A stretch of DNA of 56,631 bases. Origin: Nitrospiraceae bacterium. GTDB lineage: Bacteria > Nitrospirota > Thermodesulfovibrionia > UBA6902. Position numbers and translations under genes: made by a program. Below, piece after piece: positions 28,264 to 36,831 of the stretch. A model generated the notes under the pieces. That model was not told the origin of the DNA. It did not search any database and saw nothing but the letters and a program-made list of their open reading frames with translations. The stretch lies in the NCBI GenBank assembly GCA_020356065.1, contig CP070632.1, forward strand, positions 1,145,030-1,201,660. The letters are read 5' to 3'. Every line of letters begins with the position of its first letter. Position 1 is the first letter of the stretch.

Positions 28264-29661
28264 ATGTCAGGATCAATCTTAAAAGTCACTGCTCCCTACG
28301 ATGAACATCTCATAAAGGAAGTGCCAATGACCTCAATGGAAGAGGCGGAAGCGCTTCTTCAGCAGGCGTATACGCTGCATCAGGACCGCTCAAAACGCCT
28401 TCCGAAGTTCGAACGTTTAAAAATCCTGAAGCGCTTTGGTGTACTGCTATCGGAACATGTCGAAACACTTGCCAGACAGGCTGCAGAAGAGGGAGGCAAA
28501 CCCCTTGTTGATTCGATCATTGAGGTACACAGGGCGGTCAACGGAATTGAAGTGGCCATCCAGGAGCTGGGACAGCTCAGAGGAATGGAAATCCCGATGG
28601 AGCTCAATGAGGCTTCAAAAAACCATATGGCATATACAATGCTTGAACCTGTTGGAGTAGTAGCTGCCGTCAGTGCCTTTAACCATCCGGTAAACCTTAT
28701 CATCCATCAGGTGGTGCCTGCAGTAGCAGCGGGATGTCCTGTGATTGTAAAGCCGGCAGCTGCAACACCACTCTCATGTTTTGCTGTTGTTGAGATGCTC
28801 TATGAAGCGGGATTGCCTGAAGAATGGTGTAAGGCGATTGTATGCGACAGAGAGGTCACAAATAAAATAGTCTCAGACAGCAGGATAACATTCGTCACAT
28901 TTATCGGTTCTGCAAAGGTTGGATGGAAGTTTCGCAGCAGTCTTGCACCCGGTACCGACTGTTCACTTGAGCATGGCGGTGCGGCGCCTGTTATTGTTGA
29001 ACCTGATGCGAATGTTGATGCCATATTGCCCGGTCTGGTCAAGGGAGGGTATTACCACGCCGGCCAGGTCTGTGTCTCGGTGCAGCGCCTGTTTGTTCAC
29101 AAACAGATCATGTCAGACGTCAAGGAAAAGATGATCGGCATGGTTAAGAAGCTGAAAGTGGGTGATCCGGTGGACAAAGCTACTGAAGTCGGACCGCTTA
29201 TCAAGCCCGCTGAAGTTGACAGGGTAGATGAATGGGTACAGGATGCGGTCAATGGTGCTGCTGAACTGTTATGCGGCGGTAATAAAATTTCCCGTACATG
29301 CTATGAACCCACACTGCTTCTGAATCCGCCGATGGAATCAAAATGTTCAACCGAAGAAATTTTCGGCCCTGTTGTCTGTCTGTATGAATATGAAGACTAT
29401 CGTGATGCTGTTGAGCTTGCAAACCGGGTGCCCTTTAATTTTCAGGCAGCGGTGTATACTTCCTCGCTTGATACTGCACTGGATTGTGTGAAACGCCTAA
29501 AGGCCAAGGCCGTTATGGTCAATGAACATACCGCGTTTCGGGTGGACTGGATGCCCTTTGGCGGTGCAGAAATGTCAGGCCTTGGAGTTGGGGGTATAGG
29601 CTACACCATGCGGGACATGTGCCATGAGAAACTGATGGTGATAAAATCAGGGATGGTATAA
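28264..29661 (+). CDS. Aldehyde dehydrogenase family protein
   Basis: A 465-residue NAD(P)-dependent ALDH. Residues visible: the Asn-containing VVAAVSAFNHPVNL segment; cofactor-site VKPAAATPLS; TFIGSAKVGW; the general-base Glu in the altered motif LEHGGAAPVIV (most family members have ELGGKSP); and the catalytic Cys in GYYHAGQVCVSVQRLFV. The C-terminal EEIFGPVV is intact. A strong GAAGGAG ribosome site lies before ATG 28264. Sequence type is near the lactaldehyde or phosphonoacetaldehyde dehydrogenase groups; the substrate is unassigned. It follows the ThDP enzyme by 125 bases. Confidence 0.85.
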   Translation: MSGSILKVTAPYDEHLIKEVPMTSMEEAEALLQQAYTLHQDRSKRLPKFERLKILKRFGVLLSEHVETLARQAAEEGGKPLVDSIIEVHRAVNGIEVAIQELGQLRGMEIPMELNEASKNHMAYTMLEPVGVVAAVSAFNHPVNLIIHQVVPAVAAGCPVIVKPAAATPLSCFAVVEMLYEAGLPEEWCKAIVCDREVTNKIVSDSRITFVTFIGSAKVGWKFRSSLAPGTDCSLEHGGAAPVIVEPDANVDAILPGLVKGGYYHAGQVCVSVQRLFVHKQIMSDVKEKMIGMVKKLKVGDPVDKATEVGPLIKPAEVDRVDEWVQDAVNGAAELLCGGNKISRTCYEPTLLLNPPMESKCSTEEIFGPVVCLYEYEDYRDAVELANRVPFNFQAAVYTSSLDTALDCVKRLKAKAVMVNEHTAFRVDWMPFGGAEMSGLGVGGIGYTMRDMCHEKLMVIKSGMV

Positions 29662-29686
29662 ATGGGAATAAAATCAAGGAAGTAAT

Positions 29687-30208
29687 GTGATTAGAGAATG
29701 GAACGGGCACAGGCCCCGTATTGATCCTACCGCTTATGTCCATGAAACTGCTGAGGTGATCGGGAAGGTTGTCCTTGGAAAAAATGCCTCTGTCTGGCCA
29801 AATGCCGTTCTGCGCGGTGATATAGAGGAAATAGTGATTGGTGAAGAGACCAACATCCAGGACAATACGGTTATTCATACTGATTACGGATCACCGACTA
29901 TTCTCGGTAAAGGAATTTCTGTCGGTCACTCTGTCATTTTGCACGGATGTACCATTAAAGATAACTGCCTTATCGGAATGGGCTCGATCATACTGGACGG
30001 CGTCACGGTTGAAACTGAATGCCTCATCGGAGCAGGGGCACTGGTCTCTCCCGGCAAGACTATCCCCAGAGGATCACTCGCAGTCGGCGTACCTGCCCAG
30101 GTAAAAAGGGCTCTTGAGCCTGATGAAATTGAACATTTTAAAAACAATGCAAAAGATTACCTCAGACTGGCCGAGACTCATAGGAAGACGTCCAGGAAAC
30201 TGACATAA
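29687..30208 (+). CDS. Gamma-carbonic anhydrase family protein
   Basis: A 173-residue left-handed beta-helix protein with hexapeptide repeats from IGKVVLGKNASVWPNAVLRGD onward. The three metal-ligand histidines expected for gamma-CA/YrdA proteins are in NTVIHTD and SVGHSVILHG. It ends with a C-terminal alpha helix. The start is GTG 29687 with AAGGAAG upstream. Members hydrate CO2 or act as acyl-CoA thioester-linked proteins; the activity of small YrdA-like forms is often uncertain. It is probably co-transcribed with the ALDH gene (25-base gap). Confidence 0.87.
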   Translation: MIREWNGHRPRIDPTAYVHETAEVIGKVVLGKNASVWPNAVLRGDIEEIVIGEETNIQDNTVIHTDYGSPTILGKGISVGHSVILHGCTIKDNCLIGMGSIILDGVTVETECLIGAGALVSPGKTIPRGSLAVGVPAQVKRALEPDEIEHFKNNAKDYLRLAETHRKTSRKLT

Positions 30209-30286
30209 ATTACAAAATTCATATTCCCGATATCAAATTAAAAAAATCTATTTCTGATAAATCTGTAATCTATAATTAATTATAGG

Positions 30287-30703
30287 ATGATTCGATGGAA
30301 ACATGTTCTGGCTTTTCTCATTACCCCACTCGGGACCCCGATTGCATTTGCCGTATGGAGTAATATTGCTTTTACACCCGGGAGCTTTAGTGGAATTATA
30401 TCTGTTTTCCCGACATTCGTATTTTATACAGCTCCAGCGGCTTATGCAGTTACTCTGTTGTTCGGCATACCTGCCATTCTGATTTTATCTCGTAAGAAGC
30501 GGCTTTCTTTCCCGGTCATTGTTTTTACAGGGACTCTTACAGGAACCATCACCGGCTTATATGCAGGATTTTATATTAGTGGATATGACATTAGCGGGAT
30601 GAAAGACTACTTCACTTTTGATCTCATCTCTATTTACGCTCCTTCCACAATATCGGGAATGGTCTGCTCACTTATGTACTGGCTAATTCGCAGGATTAGA
30701 TAG
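30287..30703 (+). CDS. Four-helix integral membrane protein of unknown function
   Basis: A 138-residue protein with four predicted transmembrane segments (starting near residues 6, 42, 70 and 110) and a short basic C-terminus (WLIRRIR). No soluble domain and no family I recognise. It follows the gamma-CA gene by 78 AT-rich bases. A purine-poor start region gives no clear ribosome site. Confidence 0.55.
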   Translation: MIRWKHVLAFLITPLGTPIAFAVWSNIAFTPGSFSGIISVFPTFVFYTAPAAYAVTLLFGIPAILILSRKKRLSFPVIVFTGTLTGTITGLYAGFYISGYDISGMKDYFTFDLISIYAPSTISGMVCSLMYWLIRRIR

Positions 30704-30714
30704 GGTGCCCGTTT

Positions 30715-30795
30715 TAACCGCCTGAAGCGATAGATCTGTTTGAACAGTTTAACGGCTCAAACGGTCAAAGCGGTTGGAACAGTTCGATCGGCTGG
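30715..30795. repeat. AACGGYT-unit interspersed repeat, copy 1
   Basis: The stretch is built of related 8-10-base units such as AACGGCTCAAACGG, GCGGTTGGAACAG and CGGCTGGAAC. A second copy with the same vocabulary is at 49389-49445. Both lie at gene ends. The units are partly self-complementary (GTTTGAAC-like), so they can form imperfect hairpins. Confidence 0.6.
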
Positions 30796-30831
30796 AACAT
30801 ATCCAGCTATTGAGCTTGAGATGAATACGTA

Positions 30832-31209
30832 CTACATGGGCTGTTTGGACAAACAATACGCTGTTTTCAGTTCACATAGTCTCTTAAGCATTCCTTCATA
30901 TTCCTTATTAATGACAGCTTTCTCTGTCATTCCAACACTCTTGATCATGTATCCATGAGGACCCTGATTGATGATAAAGAGATGCGGACTTAACATTTCC
31001 CCTCCTATATCTTCATTGGAAACGTCCGGGGCATAGAACATGTAATGGGGATAGTTGACGGTCATGACCGCGTCGCTGTTGTCAGGATTCTGGTACGCCC
31101 TTAATATTGGAGAAAGGATGTTATAAAAAGACTGCTCATGAGACAGAGAACAGTGAAATAAAGTTGCCCAGGCATACGGACTGTACCCAATTAAACCCTG
31201 ACCAGTCAT
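30832..31209 (-). CDS. Unknown protein, probably truncated at the 5' end
   Basis: A 125-codon frame from ATG 31209 without a ribosome site. The reading frame stays open about 15 codons further upstream (…QFINRWFDFTA) with no usable start, then meets a TGA. This suggests that the original N-terminus is lost. The peptide has a conserved-looking PHYMFYAPDVSNEDIGG and INQGPHGYMIKSVG region and two C-terminal Cys. No family name can be given. It is bordered by an interspersed repeat on its 3' side and the GGDEF-EAL gene upstream. Confidence 0.45.
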   Translation of the reverse strand: MTGQGLIGYSPYAWATLFHCSLSHEQSFYNILSPILRAYQNPDNSDAVMTVNYPHYMFYAPDVSNEDIGGEMLSPHLFIINQGPHGYMIKSVGMTEKAVINKEYEGMLKRLCELKTAYCLSKQPM

Positions 31210-31290
31210 CGCGGTGAAATCAAACCATCGGTTGATGAATTGGGCCCTTATTCTTATTACTGTTCAAATCGGGGGTAATGCTTTCTTACT

Positions 31291-33087
31291 TTATTTCCAG
31301 ATGAGTTCATGACCCATATGCCTGCTTTTAATAAAAGACCCGGCTTCTTCTGCATCTAAAGGCTTTGAGAATAAATAGCCTTGTGCATATTCACATCCCA
31401 GTTTTTTTATTTCCAGTAACTGGGCCTCTGTCTCGACTCCTTCAGCTATTACACCCATTTCAAGGTTAGACGCGAGATTCATGATTGATCGGACGATCTC
31501 CAGATGCGTTTTATCACTCATCATATTATTAATGAAGGATTTATCAATCTTCAATGCATCTGACGGGAATTTCCCCAGATAGCTCAGTGATGAGTAGCCT
31601 GTACCAAAATCATCAATATATAATTGAATATGCAGGTCTCTCAGCTGCATCATTTTTAATGCTGACTTTTCAGGATGCTCCATGATTACGCTTTCAGTAA
31701 TTTCAAGACAGATGCTGGATGGTTCAATGTCAGTTTTTAAAATCGCCTCCTTGATCTTCTCAATGAAATCCGGTTGTAAAAATTGTTTGCCGGAAATATT
31801 GACACTGATTTTAAAGGGTGGATAGTTGGGAAACTGCTTATGCCATGAGTTCATCTGACGAAATGCCTCACAGAGCACCCATTCACCAATAGGTAATATC
31901 AGGCCTGTTTCTTCAGCCACCGGAATAAAATCCATGGGAGGCACTAATCCGCTATCCGGATGCTTCCAGCGAACCAGGGCTTCGAAACCGTATAATTTAT
32001 CCTCCGTCATATTTATTACCGGCTGGAAGTGAAGCAGAAATTCTTCACGCTCAAGTGCTCTGCGAAGATTTGTATCTAACGTCAGGAACTTTGCTACCTT
32101 CTGGTGCATGGTAACGTCGAATACTACATGGCGTGCCCTGCCAAGAGACTTTGCCATGTTCATGGCCGTGTCAGCATCACGCATCATATTGTCAGGGTGA
32201 CTGTACTCGGAATTACTAAATGCAATGCCTATGCTGACAGAAGAGTATACTTCACGCTCATCCGGATAAAAGGGTGTCTGGAATTTTTCAAATATACGAT
32301 CAACAACGGGGATAACCGTCTTTACACTTACGATATCATCGAGGAGGATCGCAAATTCATCTCCTCCGAGTCGTGCAAACGTATCATTAGCCCGTATACA
32401 CCCTCGCAGGGTTTGTGCAATTTCGATCAACAGCTGATCGCCTGTCATATGCCCGAGACTGTCATTTATGTTTTTAAAATGATCGATATCCAAAAATAAG
32501 ATAGCAAACAAATAATCCGGGTTTCTCATTGATCGGGCATGGGAAACTTTCAGGATCTCCTTAAATGTGGTACGATTTGGAAGACTCGTCAGTGAATCGT
32601 GATATGTCAAATGCTTGATTTGTTCTCCTGCATGCGAGCATTCTATCAATTTTTGTTCAAGCAATATGTTATTTTTATTAAGCTGTTCAAGTAAATTCCT
32701 TTTTTCCTGCTGCTCATTAAACAGGTGAACTGCCTGCTTTACAATTATTTTTAGTTCCCTGTCATTCCATGGTTTACTGATATAGCGATACACATTTCCC
32801 TCGTTTGTGGCTGAGAGAATGGAATCACTGTCAGACATCACTGACAAAACAAGACGAATAATATGCGGATCATACTGTTCAATTTCCTTTAGCAATGATA
32901 ATCCGTCCATTTTCGGCATCTTGAGATCTACAACAACAACATGTACATCTTTACTTTTCAGTATATTGAGTGCATCCTCCCCGCTTTCGGACAACAGAAC
33001 ATCATAAGGTTCGTCAATCATTAACCTTTTAATGGCGCTTAATATGTCCGGCTCATCGTCAACAAACAGTACTGATCGCTTTTTCAC
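31291..33087 (-). CDS. Response regulator with GGDEF and EAL domains
   Basis: A 598-residue c-di-GMP turnover regulator. Residues 1-120 are a receiver with acidic pocket DDE at 10-12 and phospho-acceptor Asp54 (VVVDLKMP). A coiled linker follows. Then comes a GGDEF domain with an intact GGDEF (FARLGGDEFAILL) and an RxxD inhibitory site five residues before it (RAND). The C-terminal EAL domain has EALVRW, EITESV, DDFGTGYSSL and AEGVET, all intact. Both synthesis and hydrolysis residues are therefore present. No histidine kinase is adjacent, so it is an orphan regulator. It may set local c-di-GMP for the riboswitch-like and GGDEF-derived parts of this window. Confidence 0.93.
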   Translation of the reverse strand: MKKRSVLFVDDEPDILSAIKRLMIDEPYDVLLSESGEDALNILKSKDVHVVVVDLKMPKMDGLSLLKEIEQYDPHIIRLVLSVMSDSDSILSATNEGNVYRYISKPWNDRELKIIVKQAVHLFNEQQEKRNLLEQLNKNNILLEQKLIECSHAGEQIKHLTYHDSLTSLPNRTTFKEILKVSHARSMRNPDYLFAILFLDIDHFKNINDSLGHMTGDQLLIEIAQTLRGCIRANDTFARLGGDEFAILLDDIVSVKTVIPVVDRIFEKFQTPFYPDEREVYSSVSIGIAFSNSEYSHPDNMMRDADTAMNMAKSLGRARHVVFDVTMHQKVAKFLTLDTNLRRALEREEFLLHFQPVINMTEDKLYGFEALVRWKHPDSGLVPPMDFIPVAEETGLILPIGEWVLCEAFRQMNSWHKQFPNYPPFKISVNISGKQFLQPDFIEKIKEAILKTDIEPSSICLEITESVIMEHPEKSALKMMQLRDLHIQLYIDDFGTGYSSLSYLGKFPSDALKIDKSFINNMMSDKTHLEIVRSIMNLASNLEMGVIAEGVETEAQLLEIKKLGCEYAQGYLFSKPLDAEEAGSFIKSRHMGHELIWK

Positions 33088-33212
33088 TCAGTCCTCCTGA
33101 TGAATGATACATGTACGCTATTCTCATATCGGACAGGGCACATAAGTTCCACATAGGATTTGCCCTGTTTTTATCATAGTGAAGATCCCCATGCCTTTGG
33201 AGAGGTTATGTC

Positions 33213-33365
33213 ATGAGTGATAGCGCTTTATTAATAAGTTCAATTCACGGGTGCAGGCCTGGCCCTGAGACAATAAAAGAATCGTACATACAGATTCCTG
33301 ACTGTGAGAAGGGAATATGCCAGATCGCTGTTTCAATCACATCCGGAATTATGAGAATGAGATAG
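33213..33365 (+). CDS. 50-residue small ORF
   Basis: ATG 33213 with GGAGAGG eight bases upstream, ending at TAG 33365. The product (MSDSALLISSIHGCRPGP...) has two Cys in the middle (PDCEKGIC) and no transmembrane helix. It sits in the divergent gap between the GGDEF-EAL gene and marC. No family is recognised. The support is the ribosome site and complete small frame only. Confidence 0.35.
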   Translation: MSDSALLISSIHGCRPGPETIKESYIQIPDCEKGICQIAVSITSGIMRMR

Positions 33366-33371
33366 AACGAA

Positions 33372-34022
33372 TTAACCTTCAAATGCCCTGTATATGTTCC
33401 AGACACCTTCTGCAATAAAGTTAACTGCTATCGCTCCCAGAATGAGCCCCATGATTCTTGTTATTACATGTGATACAGTAACCCCAAGCACTTTATTGAT
33501 TTTGACAGCTGATCTAAAAATAATGTATGAAAGAATAAAAATTAGCAATATGGTGAGAATAGTTATTATTTTGAGTTCTATGGTTTTCCCCGTTCGTATG
33601 ACGACAATTACCGTGGTTATGGCACCGGGACCTGTTAAGAGCGGGGTAGCCAGAGGAAAAACGGAAACATCCTCTTTTTTTGATGCTTCCTTGATTTCTT
33701 CCTGGGTCACGCTTTCCCTCGACGTACGGGCGTGAAGCATATCAATGGCAATAAGAAATAACAGTACCCCTCCTGCAACTCTCAAGCTGTCAACAGTTAT
33801 GTTAAAAAGACGAAGGATAACTTCACCGGCCAATGCAAATAATATGGCAAGTATACATGCGACAGTTACTGCACGCCTGGCCGTCTGCCTTCTTTCTTCA
33901 ATGCTCATGCCGTCAGTGAGGGATATAAACGTTAAAATCCCCCCGACAGGATTTACAATGACAAATATCGATGTGAAGGCATATATGGTGAAAGCTGCAA
34001 TGTCAGCAAAGGATCCGGGCAT
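33372..34022 (-). CDS. MarC family integral membrane protein
   Basis: A 216-residue inner-membrane protein with six predicted helices. The family landmarks are present: FVIVNPVGGILTFISLT near the N-terminus, the cytoplasmic loop, and PLATPLLTGPGAITTVIV, then IMGLILGAIAVNFIAEG at the C-terminus. The function of MarC/UPF0056 proteins is unresolved; the old link to multiple antibiotic resistance was withdrawn. Single gene. Confidence 0.9.
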   Translation of the reverse strand: MPGSFADIAAFTIYAFTSIFVIVNPVGGILTFISLTDGMSIEERRQTARRAVTVACILAILFALAGEVILRLFNITVDSLRVAGGVLLFLIAIDMLHARTSRESVTQEEIKEASKKEDVSVFPLATPLLTGPGAITTVIVVIRTGKTIELKIITILTILLIFILSYIIFRSAVKINKVLGVTVSHVITRIMGLILGAIAVNFIAEGVWNIYRAFEG

Positions 34023-34065
34023 TTATTTAATTAGACCTTATCTCAAAATTAATGGTGTTGTTTCT

Positions 34066-34245
34066 GTCATACCCGCAGGTCGAAAACGGGTATCCAGAAC
34101 GCTTTAAAAAAACTTGATTCCCCGATCCAGAGGCTGTGTCGTAATCCAGTAACTCATATTTTGTCATTCCGGGCTTGACCCGGAATCCAGTCTTTTTAGC
34201 ATATACGGATCACAAGATCCTATAAGTCGTTCAGGATGACCCTTA
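34066..34245. repeat. Two GTCATxCC-type palindromic repeat units
   Basis: Unit one is near 34066-34104 (GTCATACCCGCAGG ... CGGGTATCCAG). Unit two, 34171-34245, starts TCATTCCGGGCTTGACCCGGAAT (a 9-base-arm palindrome) and ends TTCAGGATGACC, so its ends form an imperfect terminal inverted repeat (GTCATTCC / GGATGAC). Elements with this wording are scattered through many genomes and behave like MITEs. They abut the transposase remnant at 34283, fitting a decayed mobile-element landing site. Confidence 0.65.
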
Positions 34246-34282
34246 CATAAGAGGAACATCCCAGATTAAAAAATCAGGGATA

Positions 34283-34516
34283 TTAGCCCTGCACTGTTAT
34301 TACCCTCGCAACAAAGCCCTGTACCCCGCCAAGCAGCGTTATTATACGAGCTATATTAAAGCAGGTTGCTTTAAGGGATATTTCTGCTTTAACTCCCTCT
34401 CGCCCTCGAAGTAGAAAATTCCTTATCCCAAGATTATGCTTTATATGCCCGAATGGATGTTCCACTTTTGTCTTTCGTCGTGAATATATCCTCTGAGATT
34501 CTTCCTCATTAAACTG
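34283..34516 (-). pseudogene. IS1182-like transposase, C-terminal remnant
   Basis: The C-terminal part of an IS transposase: YSRRKTKVEHPFGHIKHN and GIRNFLLRGREGVKAEISL, including the Glu of the DDE triad in K-V-E-H-P-F-G, and a final helix. The DDE core and the N-terminus are missing, and no intact inverted repeats are seen. The frame continues upstream into a chaperonin fragment, so the piece was produced by recombination and decay. Confidence 0.75.
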
Positions 34517-34673
34517 CTTCTCGAGTTTTGCGCCAATGTCTTCAGAAATCATTTTTCCCCCGGTCAGCACTGCAATATCATCAAGCATGGCCTTTCTCCG
34601 TTCTTCTTGCCTTGACCTGCGGCAATCACTTTTCCTTTCCATGTTTTTCCTTCGCTGTGTCCGGAAGATACAT
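34517..34673 (-). pseudogene. groES-groEL fragments fused to the transposase remnant
   Basis: Directly upstream and in frame with the transposase tail lies ERRKAMLDDIAVLTGGKMIS followed by EDIGAKLEK, an unmistakable GroEL apical-domain segment (34517-34603). Before it, in another frame, the bases 34604-34673 encode YLPDTAKEK and then GKVIAAGQGKKNGE, the middle of GroES. So a groESL pair has been collapsed by an internal deletion, frameshifted, and joined to an IS end. It cannot make a working chaperonin. Confidence 0.8.
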
Positions 34674-35372
34674 AGTCTTTCTTACCCACCTATTAGCACT
34701 AAATTCAATCGAAGTCAACAATAAAAAAGCAACATATTAAACCATACAATGTAACTCGTTACCTCTTTCTATCCGTTTCAGCAATGTTCTGCTGAACCTA
34801 TTGATGCATCTGAAACATGTCTTGAGGTTTTCTGAACAGCTTTATATTTTCCGCTGAAAAATAACTGATATATTCGGGACTCATGGTTCCAAAAAAAAGA
34901 AATGAACAGCTCCCGGAACATGACAGGGATATTTCTGAATAAATCAATATCGTTCATAAAAGGCATTTTAATATTAAAACAAAAAACTTATCAGAATTTA
35001 AAAGATGAAAATTGCTCATTAAATTGAGCTGTTATATATTAAATGCATGGGAGAAGCTAATAATTTCCTTAAAGCTGTTGGCAAGTATGTCAAATTGGCA
35101 TATCGGTTTTGTTAAAAGAATTGATTTAACCAATATCGTATAAATGATGAAACAGATGTAGAAAGGTACGGGTAAATAATAATTAATGACCAATACCAGC
35201 ATTTCCTGAGTAGCTACATATGAAACCTCCCAGACGCAGCAAGCGGTTTTTATTTACATTAAGTCAAAACAACATATATCATAAAACGATCGATCTTATA
35301 GCAATGCTACTGATTTATATACTCAGATGTGCTCAGATACATGCGGAAAGGCCATGGAGTTTTTAAAATTGG
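34674..35372. other. Stretch of about 700 bases without a convincing gene
   Basis: AT-rich sequence. A 62-codon minus-strand frame (34778-34966) and a 48-codon plus-strand frame (35220-35366) are present, but neither has family resemblance or good start signals. It probably contains more decayed insertion-sequence material upstream of the chaperonin-transposase remnant, but I cannot align it to a transposase. Confidence 0.4.
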
Positions 35373-36101
35373 ATGAATAAAAAAGTTCATTATGTCTCTT
35401 TTAATCTCGAACCCGGTCGGATTCTGGCCAGGAAATACCAGGTCATATCCAGGCTCGGAAGTGGCTGGGAGGGGGAGGTTTACAATATACGTGAACTGGA
35501 CACGAATATTGAAAGGGCCGCAAAGCTGTTCTATCCTGACCGCAACCTGAAAAACAGGGCATCCCTTGCCTATGCAAAGAAACTTCATGCCCTGCGCGAA
35601 TGCCCTTCCGTCATACAGTATCATACCCGGGAAACAATAGTGCATAAAAAAATACCAGTCACAATATTAGTTTCTGAATACGTGGAAGGCGAACTCCTGT
35701 CGGACTATTTGTCCCAACTTCCCGGCAAAAGGTTACCTGTATTCCAGGGGATACATCTCCTGCATGCATTAAGTACAAGTCTTGAGTGTATACATCGTCT
35801 TGGAGAGTACCATGGTGACCTGCATACCGATAATATTATTGTACGAAGGCATGGGTTATCATATGATCTTAAGCTGCTCGACTTTTTTCACTGGGGGAGG
35901 GTAAAAAGGGATAATATGAACGACGATATCTGCGACCTTATCAGGATTTTTTTTGATGCCATTGGCGGCCGCATAAGATATAGCAGGCAGCCTCCGGAAG
36001 TTAAAGAAATCTGCTGCGGTCTGAAACGTTCACTTATTCGCAGGAAATTTCGTACTGCCACGGCACTGCGCATGCACCTTGAAACACTGGTATGGTCCTG
36101 A
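35373..36101 (+). CDS. Protein-kinase-fold protein
   Basis: A 242-residue compact kinase domain without signal peptide or transmembrane helix. The glycine loop is LGSGWEGEVY, the likely ATP-contact Lys is in ERAAKLFYP, and the catalytic loop is HGDLHTDNII, with HGD rather than the HRD of eukaryotic-type kinases. The metal-binding segment reads KLLDFFHWG, lacking the G of DFG. These differences point to a divergent Ser/Thr kinase or a lipopolysaccharide/ABC1-type kinase. Orphan gene; the substrate is unknown. Confidence 0.75.
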   Translation: MNKKVHYVSFNLEPGRILARKYQVISRLGSGWEGEVYNIRELDTNIERAAKLFYPDRNLKNRASLAYAKKLHALRECPSVIQYHTRETIVHKKIPVTILVSEYVEGELLSDYLSQLPGKRLPVFQGIHLLHALSTSLECIHRLGEYHGDLHTDNIIVRRHGLSYDLKLLDFFHWGRVKRDNMNDDICDLIRIFFDAIGGRIRYSRQPPEVKEICCGLKRSLIRRKFRTATALRMHLETLVWS

Positions 36102-36576
36102 AACGCTCATACTATGTGTAATGAAAAAATGAATTCATACAGATCATTGATAACTATAATTTATCCTGCCGTGGAGCTGCTCTGTTAAGATCATGACAAG
36201 AGGGGACTGCCTCAGAACGAGACTTGCATAATCACAACAGATAAAAGGTTTTAAATCAGCCTGCATCGATATGTATACCTCATATCGGGAATCTTCACTC
36301 AGAATTGAGCATTGTTTTTTCCCATTTCAAAATCCGCTCTCTGGATGCTACGTCACTTTGGCATGTTTCTTCAGAATAATATATTTCGATGCGTCAATTT
36401 GACGTCTTACGAAGAAACAATCTTCTTTAGTAATGAAAAAGAAAACAAAAGACAAAGTAACCATTTGTTATTATTGCTTTTTTAATGTCAAATATACGTG
36501 GCATGGATTTTGTATACAGTGTTGATATTTTCAGGTCCCTTTTTTCAGGGACTCTATGCACAGAGAGGATCTGTCC
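36102..36576. other. Intergenic stretch with a sigma-54-like promoter
   Basis: No coding frame of note between the kinase gene and the acidic exported protein. It carries the sigma-54-like site at 36499-36514, and a short dyad (TTCAGGTCCC tttttt CAGGGACT) at 36531-36553, just before the start region. Confidence 0.45.
36499..36514 (+). promoter_or_regulatory. Sigma-54 (RpoN)-like promoter
   Basis: TGGCATGGATTTTGTA matches the -24/-12 consensus TGGCAyGrnnnTTGyW with correct spacing between GG and the downstream TG. It lies about 63 bases upstream of the start codon at 36577. An activator site is not identifiable. Confidence 0.5.
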
Positions 36577-36831
36577 ATGAAATCGCTATTGATTTCATTC
36601 GTGATGCTACTCTTAACCGGGGGTTTGCTCTTCGCAGCACCTGGTCATCTTGGTTCGGCAGAGGAAACTGAACCGGATACTGAAATGGTTGAAAACAGTG
36701 ACTCGGAATCAGAGGGCATAGAGGGCGAAGATCGGGTCGATGTGGTTGATTACCTGCGGATTCTTGAAGAAGAAAAAGGTGAGGCCGAAGAAGATACGAA
36801 TGATCCCAAAGAAGAACATATTAATAATTGA
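36577..36831 (+). CDS. Small acidic exported protein
   Basis: An 84-residue product from ATG 36577, with GAGAGG eight bases upstream (the frame also contains ATG 36556). A clear signal peptide, MKSLLISFVMLLLTGGLLFA, is followed by a strongly acidic mature region rich in Glu and Asp (EETEPDTEMVE and so on). There is no Cys. No family is recognised. Its 3' end overlaps the receiver gene by 32 bases, so the two are translationally coupled. Confidence 0.6.
   Translation: MKSLLISFVMLLLTGGLLFAAPGHLGSAEETEPDTEMVENSDSESEGIEGEDRVDVVDYLRILEEEKGEAEEDTNDPKEEHINN

Noticed and set aside
34778-34966. 62-codon minus-strand frame as N-terminus of the transposase
   Set aside because: It shows no resemblance to IS1182-type N-termini and has no clear start signal.
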